Positions 1 through 10,500 of a DNA stretch of 37,652 nt are shown piece by piece. Below the pieces are notes generated by a model. That model made no database searches. It saw nothing but the letters and a program-made list of their open reading frames with translations, and was not told where the DNA came from. This DNA is from Proteromonas lacertae (Eukaryota > Sar > Bigyra > Opalinata > Proteromonadidae), in assembly GCA_002245135.1 (NCBI GenBank), contig NGBS01001237.1, positions 1-37,652 of the forward strand, given 5' to 3'. Made by a program: the position numbers and the translations under genes. How positions within the stretch are numbered: position 1 is the stretch's first letter; every line of letters begins with the position of its first letter.

Positions 1-738
1 ATGGTAATAAGTTCTTACAGCTATTCTAATTAATAACCAAGATTATTAATTTATCAATCGTCATATAAGATACTGTCTATAGAACATAATATAATGAAGA
101 TACTAGATAGTGCAGTAAGAACTATCAAAAATATGTTCTATAGATATTTAAATACTTTAGATGATGAAGAATTTGATAAATTAAATAATCTTAACGGTCT
201 AATTAATATAGTAAATACTGTAGTATTATATTATAATTCAAAACCACATAGTTCGCTTAATGGCTATACACCAAATGAAGTTCATAATGATTTTGAATTA
301 CAAGATTTGTTTTATAAAGAATCAAGAGAAAGAAATAGAAAACGAAGATTAAAAGATGCTAAATTTAATAAAATGAATATGTTAGAGTTAAAGAGAGAAG
401 AAGAAATAAGTTAGATAAAAGCAGATATTTTAGTGATAAAGTTTATATGATTGATAAAAAGACACCTTTTTCTTATTCATTAAAGAATATAGATGGATCA
501 ATTCCTTCTGAATTCAATCCTAAAAACCTTGGATTATTTAAATTTAAACCTTATGAATTAAGAAAAATTAAGAATGCAATTAAAACTAAAGGTAGATTTT
601 AGATTAAGTGCAATAAAAAGCATAAATTCAAACAAAAATGATAGTGATAAAAATGATAGAGTAGCATATATTGTACCTAAAAACATAAGAAAGAGTTCTT
701 TTGGTAGAACTATAAGACCTAATTCAAGATATACATAA
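1..738 (+). pseudogene. Decayed integrase C-terminal half (retroelement/Ginger/Maverick-type)
   Basis: The segment from about 60 to 414 reads as the end of an rve-type integrase core. A run resembling the usual Ala-x-Arg-Thr-Ile-Lys segment is followed by the hallmark YNSKPHSSLNGYTPNEV at about residues 47-63 of the open frame, then a basic stretch. The frame stops at 416, but coding sense continues in another frame to about 600 (SDKVYMIDKKTPFSYSL, then KFKPYELRKIKNAIKT) and in a third frame to a TAA near 738. The catalytic DDE residues lie upstream of the window or are lost. No LTR is visible. Family placement beyond 'integrase' is inference. It is broken by at least two frame changes, so it is a fossil or lies in low-quality contig-end sequence. 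Confidence 0.7.
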
Positions 739-897
739 AATAAAAAATTAAATTAACTATATGATTTAATATTTTGATTTTATTAAATTAAGCTTGAAAT
801 CATCAAACATTTCTATAAAAAACGGTTTCTCTTGATTTTGAAATCATTTTTCATTTCCTATTTTCTCGTTACCTATTTCACAATTTCTTTTTAAAAA

Positions 898-2481
898 ATG
901 AGTATTCGTGTTAAGCACAGTTCACCAAGAGTTGAAGAAGAAAATTCTTCATCAAAAACATCAAAAGTTGTTAAGAAGGGTCAGCAACATGTAGATAAAG
1001 CTAAAAAAGTAGAAGAACCACCACCTAATCAAAAAGGAGGTATATTTATATATATATATATATACATAGGTATAACTCAGAGGTTTAGTAGAAAGAGTTA
1101 TAATGCCATAGATGTAAAAGAATGGATCAAGATTAAAGTGTTATCAACGCATATCATTAATTTTTGCGATGATAAAATTAAATACATTCATTATACCAAT
1201 TCACCAAGTTTATTATCTTTAACACCAGTCATCCAGTATGCAGAAGCAATAAATCGCTTCTTTAGCTGCATTAACAAAAATCCGTCTTATCTAAATGGAA
1301 ATGTCTTTAAAGAACTTAGATGATGTTTTATCAATAAAGCCCATATGCTGTGGGGTAACAATTTCGATTCAGATGTAAAATTATTAGGTGGTGTAAAGAG
1401 AAAATCAAACAATAATGATGGAGATGTTGATGTTGATGATAAACCTAAAAAAATTCGTAAAGTTGCTACAAGGAAACCATCTGTTAAAAAATCTGAAAAG
1501 TCTCTTAAAGAATTAAATGATGAAGCATTAAATGACAAAGAAACAGACTGGGTAATGTGAAGACAATGATTTTGAAGATGATGATGATGAAGTCATTAAA
1601 ATAAACATTGTAAAAGGTAAAGTTGTTGATGATGTAAAGGTTGCTGATGTAAAGGATGATAAAGCTGTTGTTGATGTAAAAGCTGATACACCAAAAGTTG
1701 AAGTTAATAAAAAGATTGATGAAGTTGTTGCTGATGTAAAGGTTTCTAATGTAAAAGCTGATACACCAAAAGTTGAAGTTAATAAAAGATTGATGAAGTT
1801 GTTGCTGATGTAAAGGTTTCTAATGTAAAAGCTGATACACCAAAAGTTGAAGTTAATAAAAAGATTGATGAAGTTGTTGCTGATGTAAAGGTTTCTAATG
1901 TAAAAGCTGATACACCAAAAGTTGAAGTAATAAAAAAGATTGATAAAGTTGTTCCTGATATAAAGGTTTCTAATGTAAAAGCTGATACACTAAAAGTTGA
2001 TGTTGTACCAAAAAGTATCATCAATCCAGATACTATAAAGGAAATAGAGCAAGCAAAATCAGAACCGGAACATTATACCAAACACAACTGGGCAACAAGA
2101 AATCGATTTATTCAACCATCATTAAAACCGATAGCTCCGAAAATAGATGTTTCAATTAATGAACCACCACCAATAATAAATCAATCACTACCACCACCAT
2201 TACCTCCGAAACCTTTGGTAAAGATTGTACCAAAACCGTTTGGTACAATCGTAAAGAATTCAGGTCAAGTCCAGTATGATGTCTTCAAACGAAAATTGGA
2301 ATATGAGAATGAATTGGAAAAGCAAATAGCTGCTTTAAAAAAAGTATATGTACAAAAATTAAAAGAAGAAAATCCTGAATTAAACTTTGATGAAGATGGT
2401 AATATAATCACTAATGAACCAGATGATATTGAATTTAGTCCAGCTTATGATGGTAGTATATTTGATGATTTCTTACAATAA
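898..2481 (+). pseudogene. Broken gene for a charged, repeat-containing protein of unknown function
   Basis: The start ATG follows an A-rich leader. Exon 1 encodes a Ser/Lys/Glu-rich N-terminus. A 30-nt intron (1040-1069, GTATAT to ATAG) is a multiple of three and stop-free, so it can also be read through. A globular stretch follows to an in-frame TGA at 1321, after which the same frame resumes with coding-like sequence. At about 1556 the sense moves by one base into an Asp-rich stretch, and at about 1786 it moves back, then stays open to TAA at 2481. Inside lie four copies of a 75-nt repeat rich in VKADTPKVEV. A proline run and a predicted coiled coil (about 2275-2380) follow. I do not recognise the family. 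The compensating +1/-1 breaks in A-runs suggest indels of recent or technical origin. Confidence 0.55.
1718..2016 (+). repeat. Tandem repeat, unit 75 nt, four copies, coding
   Basis: Unit starts are at about 1718, 1792, 1867 and 1942. Each begins GATGAAGTTG or a close variant and encodes a 25-residue block containing VSNVKADTPKVEV. The first unit is 74 nt because an A-run is one base shorter, which shifts the frame. The third-to-fourth junction carries a T loss and an A gain that cancel out. The fourth unit has more substitutions. Confidence 0.85.
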
Positions 2482-2611
2482 ACAAATCATAAAAAAACAC
2501 TTTGTTAAGTTATACCTTATCTTTATATTAAAAAGGTACTTTAAAGAATTGAATTATTTTTTGTTTTGTTTTGGGTTTTATATCTATTATATAAGTTATA
2601 TATATTATATA

Positions 2612-2959
2612 CTAATTATTCTTTTTTTCATTCATATCTATATCAATATCTTCTATATATGTATTAAGTGATCTATTTGAATGAACTCTTGATACTTTTG
2701 GTGAAGGTGGAGGCATTGATCTAGTCATAAAAGTCGACATTGGTATTGTTGTTATTGGTGTTACAGGTTCATCTAATATTTTTGATATATCTTCTGGGCA
2801 ATGTCTCCGATATAAATACACACATATTTTTTTAATTTTATTTAAAACCCATAAACCTAACAAAAATAATACTATATACATCTCATTTTTAAGTGAATCA
2901 ATTGTAGTTGATACATCTTTTAATGAATTCATTAAAGATGTATTTGATGAAATATTCAT
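2612..2959 (-). CDS. Small single-pass membrane protein, unknown
   Basis: A 115-residue open frame with an ATG start. It has a polar N-terminus, one hydrophobic segment at about residues 28-45 (YIVLFLLGLWVL), then a basic stretch (KIKK, YLYRR) consistent with the cytosolic side, and a Ser/Pro/Thr-rich tail with a short acidic region near the end. No signal peptide cleavage site is evident. It lies convergent to the broken gene at 898-2481, with about 130 bp of very AT-rich sequence between them. I do not recognise the family, and the reading frame could be longer if spliced. Confidence 0.5.
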   Translation of the reverse strand: MNISSNTSLMNSLKDVSTTIDSLKNEMYIVLFLLGLWVLNKIKKICVYLYRRHCPEDISKILDEPVTPITTIPMSTFMTRSMPPPSPKVSRVHSNRSLNTYIEDIDIDMNEKKNN

Positions 2960-3101
2960 TATATATTTTTAACTCTAATATGATAAGAAATACCTAAATA
3001 AAACAATAATTATATATTTAACAAAAAAAATTATATTGAATGTTTTTTTAAACAATGATGGTATTTTTTAATACAGATATTACAAATGTTTTGATAAGTC
3101 A

Positions 3102-3728
3102 TTATTTCTTTTTTCTCAACATACCGCAATAATAACATCTCATCAGTTGACTATCACTTATAACTTCATCTTTATATAAATTTTTATATGTTTTTAATCT
3201 TAACTTAAATCTAAGACAACCTTTACATAAAAATGTCATAACTTTATCATTTAATTCTTCCTTACCTAAATAATCATTATCATAGAACAATGAACAGCAT
3301 CTACACTGAAATACCTCATGCATTAAATTAAGAATTGATTTCTTTTGTTTTAATAAATTCTTATAACACTTACAATATGCTCTGCACTGATTGCACTGAT
3401 GAAAATATTCATTAGTTTTAGTATTTTTAGTCAAATCAGTTAGTCTAAACATCTTCTTACACTTACCACACTTAGCAAATCTTGTTCTATCAATTTCATC
3501 ATTAATTGATAAATATGGATTACTAATTAACCCTTTTTCTTCAGATAAAGATGGAACAGACTCCTTTTTATTTTTATACTGTAATCGTAATTTTTCTCTG
3601 CATGCTATACAAGTTTTATATATAGAACCATTTGATTTTCTTCCCATTTCATAAAGATTGTATATAGTGCCACATGTACGACAACATGTTTTTAATCCTT
3701 CTATATTTTCATCTTCAAAATAACTCAT
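3102..3728 (-). CDS. Multi C4 zinc-ribbon protein (paralogue of next gene)
   Basis: A 208-residue frame with an ATG start and no need for introns. It holds repeated treble-clef/ribbon-like units: CRTC with CIAC at about residues 16-38, CGKC with CNQC at 87-114, and CRCC with CKGC at 143-169. A final lone CYYCG stands near the C-terminus. In each unit the first CxxC is followed about 20-23 residues later by a second CxxC, with an aromatic residue and a Gly/Lys in between (for example GSIYKTC). This spacing matches small zinc-binding proteins found in various protists and large DNA viruses; the role is unknown. The upstream element TTTTCTTGCT is shared with the next gene. Confidence 0.65.
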   Translation of the reverse strand: MSYFEDENIEGLKTCCRTCGTIYNLYEMGRKSNGSIYKTCIACREKLRLQYKNKKESVPSLSEEKGLISNPYLSINDEIDRTRFAKCGKCKKMFRLTDLTKNTKTNEYFHQCNQCRAYCKCYKNLLKQKKSILNLMHEVFQCRCCSLFYDNDYLGKEELNDKVMTFLCKGCLRFKLRLKTYKNLYKDEVISDSQLMRCYYCGMLRKKK

Positions 3729-3749
3729 TTTTTATATTTTTAGAAAAAG

Positions 3750-3771
3750 AGCAAGAAAAATGAAAATGAAA
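3750..3771 (-). promoter_or_regulatory. Shared upstream element of the zinc-ribbon gene
   Basis: Read on the coding strand this is TTTCATTTTCATTTTTCTTG, then CT, ending 22 bp before the ATG. A close copy lies 24 bp before the ATG of the neighbouring paralogue, and a weaker one about 50 bp before the gene at 898. A core promoter role is inferred from position and recurrence. Confidence 0.4.
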
Positions 3772-3842
3772 GTAAAATGATAAATTATGAAAAACCCAAT
3801 AAAAAATCGATATTTATAATTCAATGATTATCATTTATTTTT

Positions 3843-4319
3843 CTATTTTTTTATATTTCTTTTCTGTTTTTTTAAAATACAATAAGGACATAGTTTATAA
3901 TATGATCCATCTTTCTTTTTGTAAAACAGATTTATATTATATTCATTAATGCAATTAGTACACTTTTTCACTAATTCATTATTCAAGTGAGAATGTAAAG
4001 CTTCTTTATAATTTCTTTTAGCATATCTTCTTGTTTGCTCATTACAGTAATTACATGTTTTTAAATAAGAACCATCTTCTTTCTTACTAAAATTATCTAA
4101 TGTATACATTTTTTTACAATGTTTACACAGTTTCATTACTTCATTATTTATATTAAAAGTTATTTTAACCTTTTTTCTATTTATTTTAGCTCTATATCTA
4201 CATGTATTACAACATTTATGATAATTACCATTCTTAAATTTATCAAATAATTCTATTTTAAAACTATGTTTACATATACTACATTTTCTATATATATTAT
4301 CAATATTAGAGTTATTCAT
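3843..4319 (-). CDS. Multi C4 zinc-ribbon protein (paralogue of previous gene)
   Basis: A 158-residue frame with an ATG start. It has three clean units: CSIC/CNTC (about residues 14-40), CKHC/CNYC (65-93) and CTNC/CPYC (117-142). Each has a Phe-Lys/Asp-Gly-(Asn/Ser)-Tyr-x-Lys/His core between its CxxC pairs. The linkers are Lys/Arg-rich, which suggests nucleic-acid binding. It is adjacent to and co-oriented with its longer paralogue, so this is a local tandem duplication. No nuclease or HNH residues are seen. Function is unknown. Confidence 0.65.
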   Translation of the reverse strand: MNNSNIDNIYRKCSICKHSFKIELFDKFKNGNYHKCCNTCRYRAKINRKKVKITFNINNEVMKLCKHCKKMYTLDNFSKKEDGSYLKTCNYCNEQTRRYAKRNYKEALHSHLNNELVKKCTNCINEYNINLFYKKKDGSYYKLCPYCILKKQKRNIKK

Positions 4320-4342
4320 TATCTTTTTTTTTTAAAAAAAGA

Positions 4343-4366
4343 AGCAAGAAAATTTCAAATGAAAAT
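4343..4366 (-). promoter_or_regulatory. Shared upstream element of the zinc-ribbon gene
   Basis: The coding strand shows TTTTCATTT, a short spacer, then TTTTCTTGCT, ending 24 bp before the ATG. It matches the element before the paralogue at 3102-3728 in sequence and spacing. Confidence 0.4.
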
Positions 4367-4486
4367 CTTATCGAAATTATAGTGTTAAAAAACACTTGGA
4401 TTTTCGATTAATTTATTGGCTTATGTTATTTTTAATCAACTAATAAAAACAAAATTCAATCAAAGAAAAGTATTAATAATTAAGTA

Positions 4487-5224
4487 TTAATTAGTTTTAT
4501 CTTGTAATACCTTCTTGGTGATCTTCTTTAAGAGTTTTGTTTCTAGGTTATGATGCTTAAACAACTTATCTTCTAACTCCTTCTTCTTAAACATTACATC
4601 ATAATATCTTTGTAAGTCCATTGACAAGTTTACATCAGCTGCTATTTTAAAGCTTAACTCTTCTCTAATTGCCTTTACTCTCTTTCTTCCGTTTCTAATA
4701 CGATTACCAACTAAGCTCTCATTTCTCAGCTTCTTTATCTCTTCATAAGTTAAGGTGTCCTTATCTGGTAAATTTGTACTGAATGATGCAATTACCATTG
4801 GAGGCTCTTCAGGATGATAATCATAATGAGCAACAATTGGTGGTGGTAGAGGAGGCTCTTGAACAGTAGAGTTAATTAAACGTCTAACATTTGATTCTGT
4901 ATCAGGTGGAGTTGTTGGTGAGTATAATGGTGATTTTTCTTTTGGTGGCTCACCATTGGGTGACTCAATTTTGATGGATAAAGACCTGTATGGATTAAAA
5001 GGGTTAAATGAAGCACCTGTTACTGGTACACCTATAAATTATAATATAATATAAGTTATACTATATTTTGGTCTTTTGATACCAGCAGCCTTATCTTCTA
5101 AATAAATTGTCTTACAAATTTTTCTGATTTTAGGATTAGAGATACTATCAATATCTCTCTCATAATCACTATCTGTATCACTATCACTATCAGATACGTA
5201 AACAATTTGATGTAAGTGAGACAT
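4487..5224 (-). CDS. Charged two-exon protein, unknown
   Basis: Exon 1 (5224-5062) encodes an acidic Ser/Asp-rich N-terminus (SDSDSDTDSDYE). A 30-nt intron at 5032-5061 (GTATAA to TTATAG) joins it in frame to exon 2 (5031-4487). Exon 2 has a Pro-rich linker (EPPLPPPIVAHYDYHPEEPP) and a basic, helical C-terminal region of about 90 residues ending in a Lys/Leu-rich likely coiled coil. The spliced length is 235 residues. The acidic patch plus basic helix suggests a nuclear protein, but I recognise no domain. Confidence 0.6.
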
Positions 5225-5561
5225 GTTAATAAAGCAAAAAATATTTTATGCTGAAAAGTTCAGGAAAATGTCGAATGAATTCAAGATGCAATTTTTATAT
5301 TGTTAAAATAAAATTGATTTATTTGATGATTTATCATTCATTTGATAAATTCTTGATGTTTTTGATGATTTATGCATCAAATATTATAAAAAAATAATTA
5401 CATAATAATGATTAAATAGATCTAACTAGGGTTAGGGTTAGTGACTTATAGATGTAGCGACCTGTTCTACCCCGGGGCTTTGCTACTGTAGAGAAAAACT
5501 ATAGATTTGTACAGCTATACTGATTATGATGTAGAACTTTTCCGCAAAATTATTAAACATT
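5225..5561. other. Intergenic region with telomere-like repeat and GC-rich hairpin
   Basis: There is no gene here. It holds about two and a half TTAGGG units at 5427-5441. Just after lies an unusually GC-rich spot containing CCCCGGGG (5470-5477), enclosed by a GTAGC/GCTAC inverted pair (5454-5458, 5482-5486). A second possible stem pairs GTTCTAC near 5464 with GTAGAAC near 5531. The rest is AT-rich. It does not fold into a tRNA by eye. Confidence 0.5.
5427..5441 (+). repeat. Interstitial telomere-like repeat
   Basis: The sequence TAGGGTTAGGGTTAG occurs 120 bp outside the left end of the transposon. A shorter copy, GTTAGGGTTAG, lies at 7121-7131. Whether TTAGGG is this organism's telomere unit is not known. 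Confidence 0.6.
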
Positions 5562-5574
5562 CACTATGAGAATT
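5562..5574 (+). repeat. Left terminal inverted repeat
   Basis: CACTATGAGAATT is an exact inverted match to 12458-12470. Similarity stops immediately inside. Confidence 0.65.
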
Positions 5575-5606
5575 TTCTAAGTGCTTTTTTTGTCTTTTTT
5601 GTTATT

Positions 5607-5868
5607 TATCTCAGCAACTAAAAGGAATTAGAAAATAAAAATTTCACAAATTGTGACTAATGTTATAAGGTCTATGAAAATATACTTAGTTACTATATTA
5701 CCTGATTTAGGTAATTTTTTCATTTGTCAGTTTATTTAAATTAATTTTCTAGATATTACTAAATTACATCATATATTTTTGATTTTAATAATTATTAACT
5801 CAAAATTCTGTTTTTATCACTCAAAAAATGAATTTAAAAAAACAAAAAAGTTCGTGAGATTTGAGTCA
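5607..5868 (+). repeat. Left subterminal direct-repeat pair
   Basis: TATCTCAGCAACT at 5607-5619 and GATTTGAGTCA at 5858-5868 recur in the same order and orientation near the right end. Subterminal repeats bind transposase in known CACTA elements; that role here is inferred. Confidence 0.5.
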
Positions 5869-6211
5869 AAATTGGACATTTTTGAGCTTTTCAGCCGAAG
5901 GAGGAATCATATTTAAATGGCTTTATAAGATTTTCCGGGAAATGGGATTTGCAAATTTTTAGTATGCTTATTTTTGAATAGGAGGTGAATGGTATTTGAG
6001 TGGTAATTCCATATTTTCGTAATTTTATTGGATTACAATATAATATATCAGGTATCTATTTTGTAGTAATAATATTTTTAACTAATTCACCCTAATTATG
6101 GAGATATTCCTAATAGTACATAGAATCAATAGGTGGTGTATATGGTTGTATAATATTTAAACACAATAAATAAATATAAAATACTTAAAATTACTTCTAC
6201 AGTACTTTAAT

Positions 6212-7000
6212 TCACTTCATTCTCTTCTCTTCTCTTCTCTTCTCTTCTATACTGATAGTATCCTTTAAATACTCATTGTTACTGTTATAAGAATCATTAA
6301 ATACTTCCTTAATCTGATCTGAATAACATAGCTTTATATCATTCACATTATATCTATCATACTGATTTTTCTTTAACATTCCATTTACACATCTTCTTAA
6401 ATTATTACTATAACAAGATGGTAATTCCTTTATTTCTTTATGCACTATTAACAATATAATATAATATACTAATTAAATATTCAATTTCTTTGTATTATTT
6501 GATAGAAAAGGTAAGTTAAATTTCATCATACAATATAATACTACTCCTAATGACCAAATATCCACTGGATAATTATATTTCTCACTTCGTAGTATCTCTG
6601 AAGTTAATAAATCACCAATTTTAGGGTTGTTTTTCTCATCTAGAAATATGTTAGAAGGTTTTAAATCTCTATGCATAATATGATATGATGATATACTTTT
6701 CTTTGAATTGATAATTTCTTTGTTTCTTATATTCTATCAGTTGATCTAAATCACCATTTGCTATACATTCCATTGCAATATTTAACCTCTACATAAAAAC
6801 TAAAATATATATACTCTTTGTTCTACAAAAGTGTTGTAATAATGAAGGAAATTGGAATGGATAAGTCTTCTTAATATTAATACTTCTTGAATTGCTTGTT
6901 TACGATTTGCTACGGTTAATATCTTCACTTTCCAAACAACTTCAAATACTCCATTTCCCATTTGACTAACAAAAGTAAAGCTTAAAATTATACAGCCAGG
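6212..7000 (-). pseudogene. NEK-like protein kinase fragment captured in the transposon
   Basis: Reading leftward from about 7000, a glycine-loop-like MGNGVFEVVWKVK leads to an alpha-C segment (QEVLILRRLIHSNFLHYY) with the canonical Glu. An intron follows near 6790, then the hinge (AMECIANGDLDQLI), the catalytic loop MHRDLKPSNIF, and directly after PKIGD the text jumps to LTSEILRSEKYNYPVDIWSL. The DFG motif and the whole activation segment up to the (A/S)PE box are missing, although the frame is kept. The C-lobe ends in a second piece (6454-6212) after a further small gap. The pattern GGDL plus xNEKYNYPxDIWSLG is NEK/ULK-like. Without DFG it cannot be an active kinase. It lies antisense to the transposase, inside the element, so gene-fragment capture is the simplest reading. 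Confidence 0.7.
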
Positions 7001-7111
7001 AATATAGAAACCAGTTTGTAGTGGGCTGCAGATTGTGGTCTATAAACATATATGAAATACACTAGTCATACTTTATTCTTGTAGTGATAAATAGATTTTT
7101 GTTGTTATCAA

Positions 7112-7307
7112 TTACATGGTGTTAGGGTTAGATTTCCATGTTGCAATTACTATATCTCTGATTACTTTCTGACTAGTGAATGTGGATAAACTAATGTATT
7201 CAAAAATATTAAAATTACATCCTCTGTAAGTTGTTCCTGTGAAATAAGAATAGAATTTACAAGATATCCTACACTCTTTGTTAACAATGTTGTTTTCTAC
7301 ATATCTA
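7112..7307 (-). pseudogene. Coding-like scrap inside the transposon, unknown
   Basis: The reverse strand is open for about 65 codons with coding-like content, including spaced cysteines and a stretch reading TSQKVIRDIVIATWKSN, ending at TAA. No start or domain is recognised. It may be a further captured exon or chance. Confidence 0.25.
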
Positions 7308-7507
7308 AAAAATATATTAACACTTATACGTCCTCTACTTTTCTAACACATATATTAATTAGTAATTGACATTAAAAATCTAGAAATTCTTAAAACTTCT
7401 AAAATATTCTTTATAGTCATTAAGGCTAAATTACTAATATAAAGCTATATAAAATAAGCCTCGTTTTCAAAATAGAATTTAATTTTTAGTTAATTTGATA
7501 ATTAACA

Positions 7508-10500
7508 ATGGGCATCCTTGATTATATATCATCGATATATCCACTTGTTAAAGCAAATAATATATTTTATAATTTTAATAATATTTTAATATATGATGAA
7601 GAATGTTTATTAGATACTTCTTTGTTTTATAATATTATCCAAATTCCAAATCCAATATATTTAGATAAATTAATAAAACAATATCAACAGTACAATATAT
7701 ATATCAAATCAGAAAACGAATTTATCATATTAGCAGCTATGAGATATAACTTAATTTTAATATATAACAATTTATTTTATCATACATCTGTAATTAGGTA
7801 TTTTCTAATGATGCAGTTCAAATTTGATAATATATATACTACTAATAATAGTCAAGATGATTATGATGACTTACTCTTTTTATTGATTTTATATAGAAAT
7901 ATTTACAGTTATAATGAAATTATTGAAAAATATATAATATTAAAAAAGAAAATTAAAAATTTCAAATGTAATATATCTACTGTTTTAAGTAATATGAATA
8001 ATAGAAACAGAAGTAATAATATAACAGATAATCTATCAAATGAATGTAATATTATTAATTATTATTACCCACAATTATACGATATAAATACAATAATAAA
8101 CACTCATCTTACTAATATTCCAAATAATAGTAATAATATTCCTAACATAAATTACTGTAAAGATAATTACACTATCCTGAAATTAATAAATAGTAATATT
8201 TTTAATAATTCAATTAATAATAATATTATAAGAATAACAGATAAATTAATACATAAAATATTATCAACAACAGTATATTATGGATTTCCATATTATTTAA
8301 ATGAAATAAATGTTAAATATATTCAAAACAAAAAGTATACATTTATAAAAAATAAAAATAGAAAACCTAATGACGAATATACAATTAAACAATTTAATAC
8401 AATTAAAAAATCTATAGCAGAGAAAGGAGAAGAAATATACTACATTGTATGTGATAAATATAATAACTATTTTTCCATTAATAATTTAAATTTGGAAGAT
8501 TTATCTCAAAATTCTTCTATCAGAAAAAAAAGTAATAATAATATAACTAATAATCAATATTCAATTAATAATAATAATATAAATAATCAATATTCAATTA
8601 ATAATAATAATAATATAAATAATCAATATTCAGATAATAATAATAATAATAATATAAATAATCAATATTCAGATAATAATAATAATAATATAAATAATCA
8701 ATAATAATAATAAATAATAATAATAATAAATAATAATATAAATAATCAATATTCAGATAATAATAATAATAATATAAATAATCAATATTCAGATAATAAT
8801 AATAATAATAATATAAATAATCAATATTCAGATAATAATAATAATAATATAAATAATCAATATTCAGATAATAATAATAATAATAATATAAATAATCAAT
8901 ATTCAATTAATAATAATAATAATATAAATAATCAATATTCAGATAATAATAATAATAATATAAATAATCAATATTCAGATAATAATAATAATAATATAAA
9001 TAATCAATATTCAGATAATAATAATAATAATAATATAAATAATCAATATTCAGATAATGATAATTTAGATGATATATATACTAACTATGAGGATAATGAT
9101 ATTATTTACAATGATTATTATGATAATGTAAATAACTGTTCATATGATGATAATAATATTAATACTTTAACAGATGGAGATCTTTTTCAAATTTATTTAT
9201 TGGATTTTTTCTTATCTAATGGAATAAGTCAAGCTAAGTGTAATACATTTCTAAATAAATTAAATAGTATTGTATCATTAAAAATTCTTAATATCAAATC
9301 AAATATCAAATCGTTATCTAAGCATGTTAAGAACTTAATAAATTATAAAAAACCTTCATCCACTTATACTTCAATTAAAAATTCTCTAATAAAAATGATT
9401 AAAAAGAAAATAATAATAAATCCGTTGGCATCTAATGGTGAAAAATACAAACATTTTACCACATCTAATAATTATAATCTATTATATTCTAATGATATTA
9501 ATCAAACTTACAATCATATATGTATACAAATCTCTTACGATGGTGTATGCTTGTCACCATTTTCTAGTGTAAATAAATCAGTAAATATATTATCTTATAA
9601 AGTCATGCATGTGTATAATGATTCTCGTCTTGTTGAGATTATAGCAGTTGATGATGATAAAGTAACTAAAGAAAGAAATATAGATTTACTTGTTAAGGAA
9701 CTGAATTATCTGTATTATACAGGATTTGAATTAGATGGAGAATTCTATAATATCTATCCTTTGTCATTCTGTAATGATATGGTTGCAAACATTAAACTAT
9801 TCGGATTATTTAATTACATTACTTCAAACAAGTTTTGTCGGACATGTAATGCAGGATATAGAGATATTAAAGAGAAATATTTAATAAATAAACAATTAAA
9901 AACACTTAGAGTAAAAGATACAATGAGAGCGTATAGAAAGGAAGATTGGAACAAATATAATAACGAATATGGCTATAAAGAACATAAATTGTGGAAATTG
10001 TATAATAATTATACCTATACAAAATATCTTTTGGATAACAATCGTAGTTTAAGTCCTTTCTTTACAGATCTAAATTTCTTTGACATTAGCTTGATTACAT
10101 TTGATAGTATGCACAATATGTGTAATGCAATACGACCTTTCTATGAACATGTAATTAAAGAAGTATATATACCTGATTTCCATACAAAAATTACACCAAC
10201 TATTCACCAACTAGATCTTAAAAATATATCAAAGTACAATTTAGTACAGCAATTGAATATTTTTCTTGATCTTTTCCCATTATTGCTACTAACAAAATAT
10301 AGATATAATAAAATATACCATTCATTGTTTAGATTAATAGATGTTATGAATAATGTACTCTTTTATGAGTTTAGTGATTGTACTACAGAACAACTTTACA
10401 GTGTATTGATGGATTGTCTGATTATTCTTGAATTTAATTATAAAGACTTTACTCCAAGTATGCACTCTTTGGTACATATTATTAAATATCTACAGGATAT

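Noticed and set aside
5450-5490. Possible tRNA around the GC-rich patch
   Set aside because: No acceptor stem, anticodon arm or standard T-loop could be aligned; only a short hairpin is seen.
8598-8906. Reverse-strand open frame of Tyr/Leu-Asp repeats
   Set aside because: It is the antisense of the AAT minisatellite in the transposase; no start context and no non-repeat sequence.
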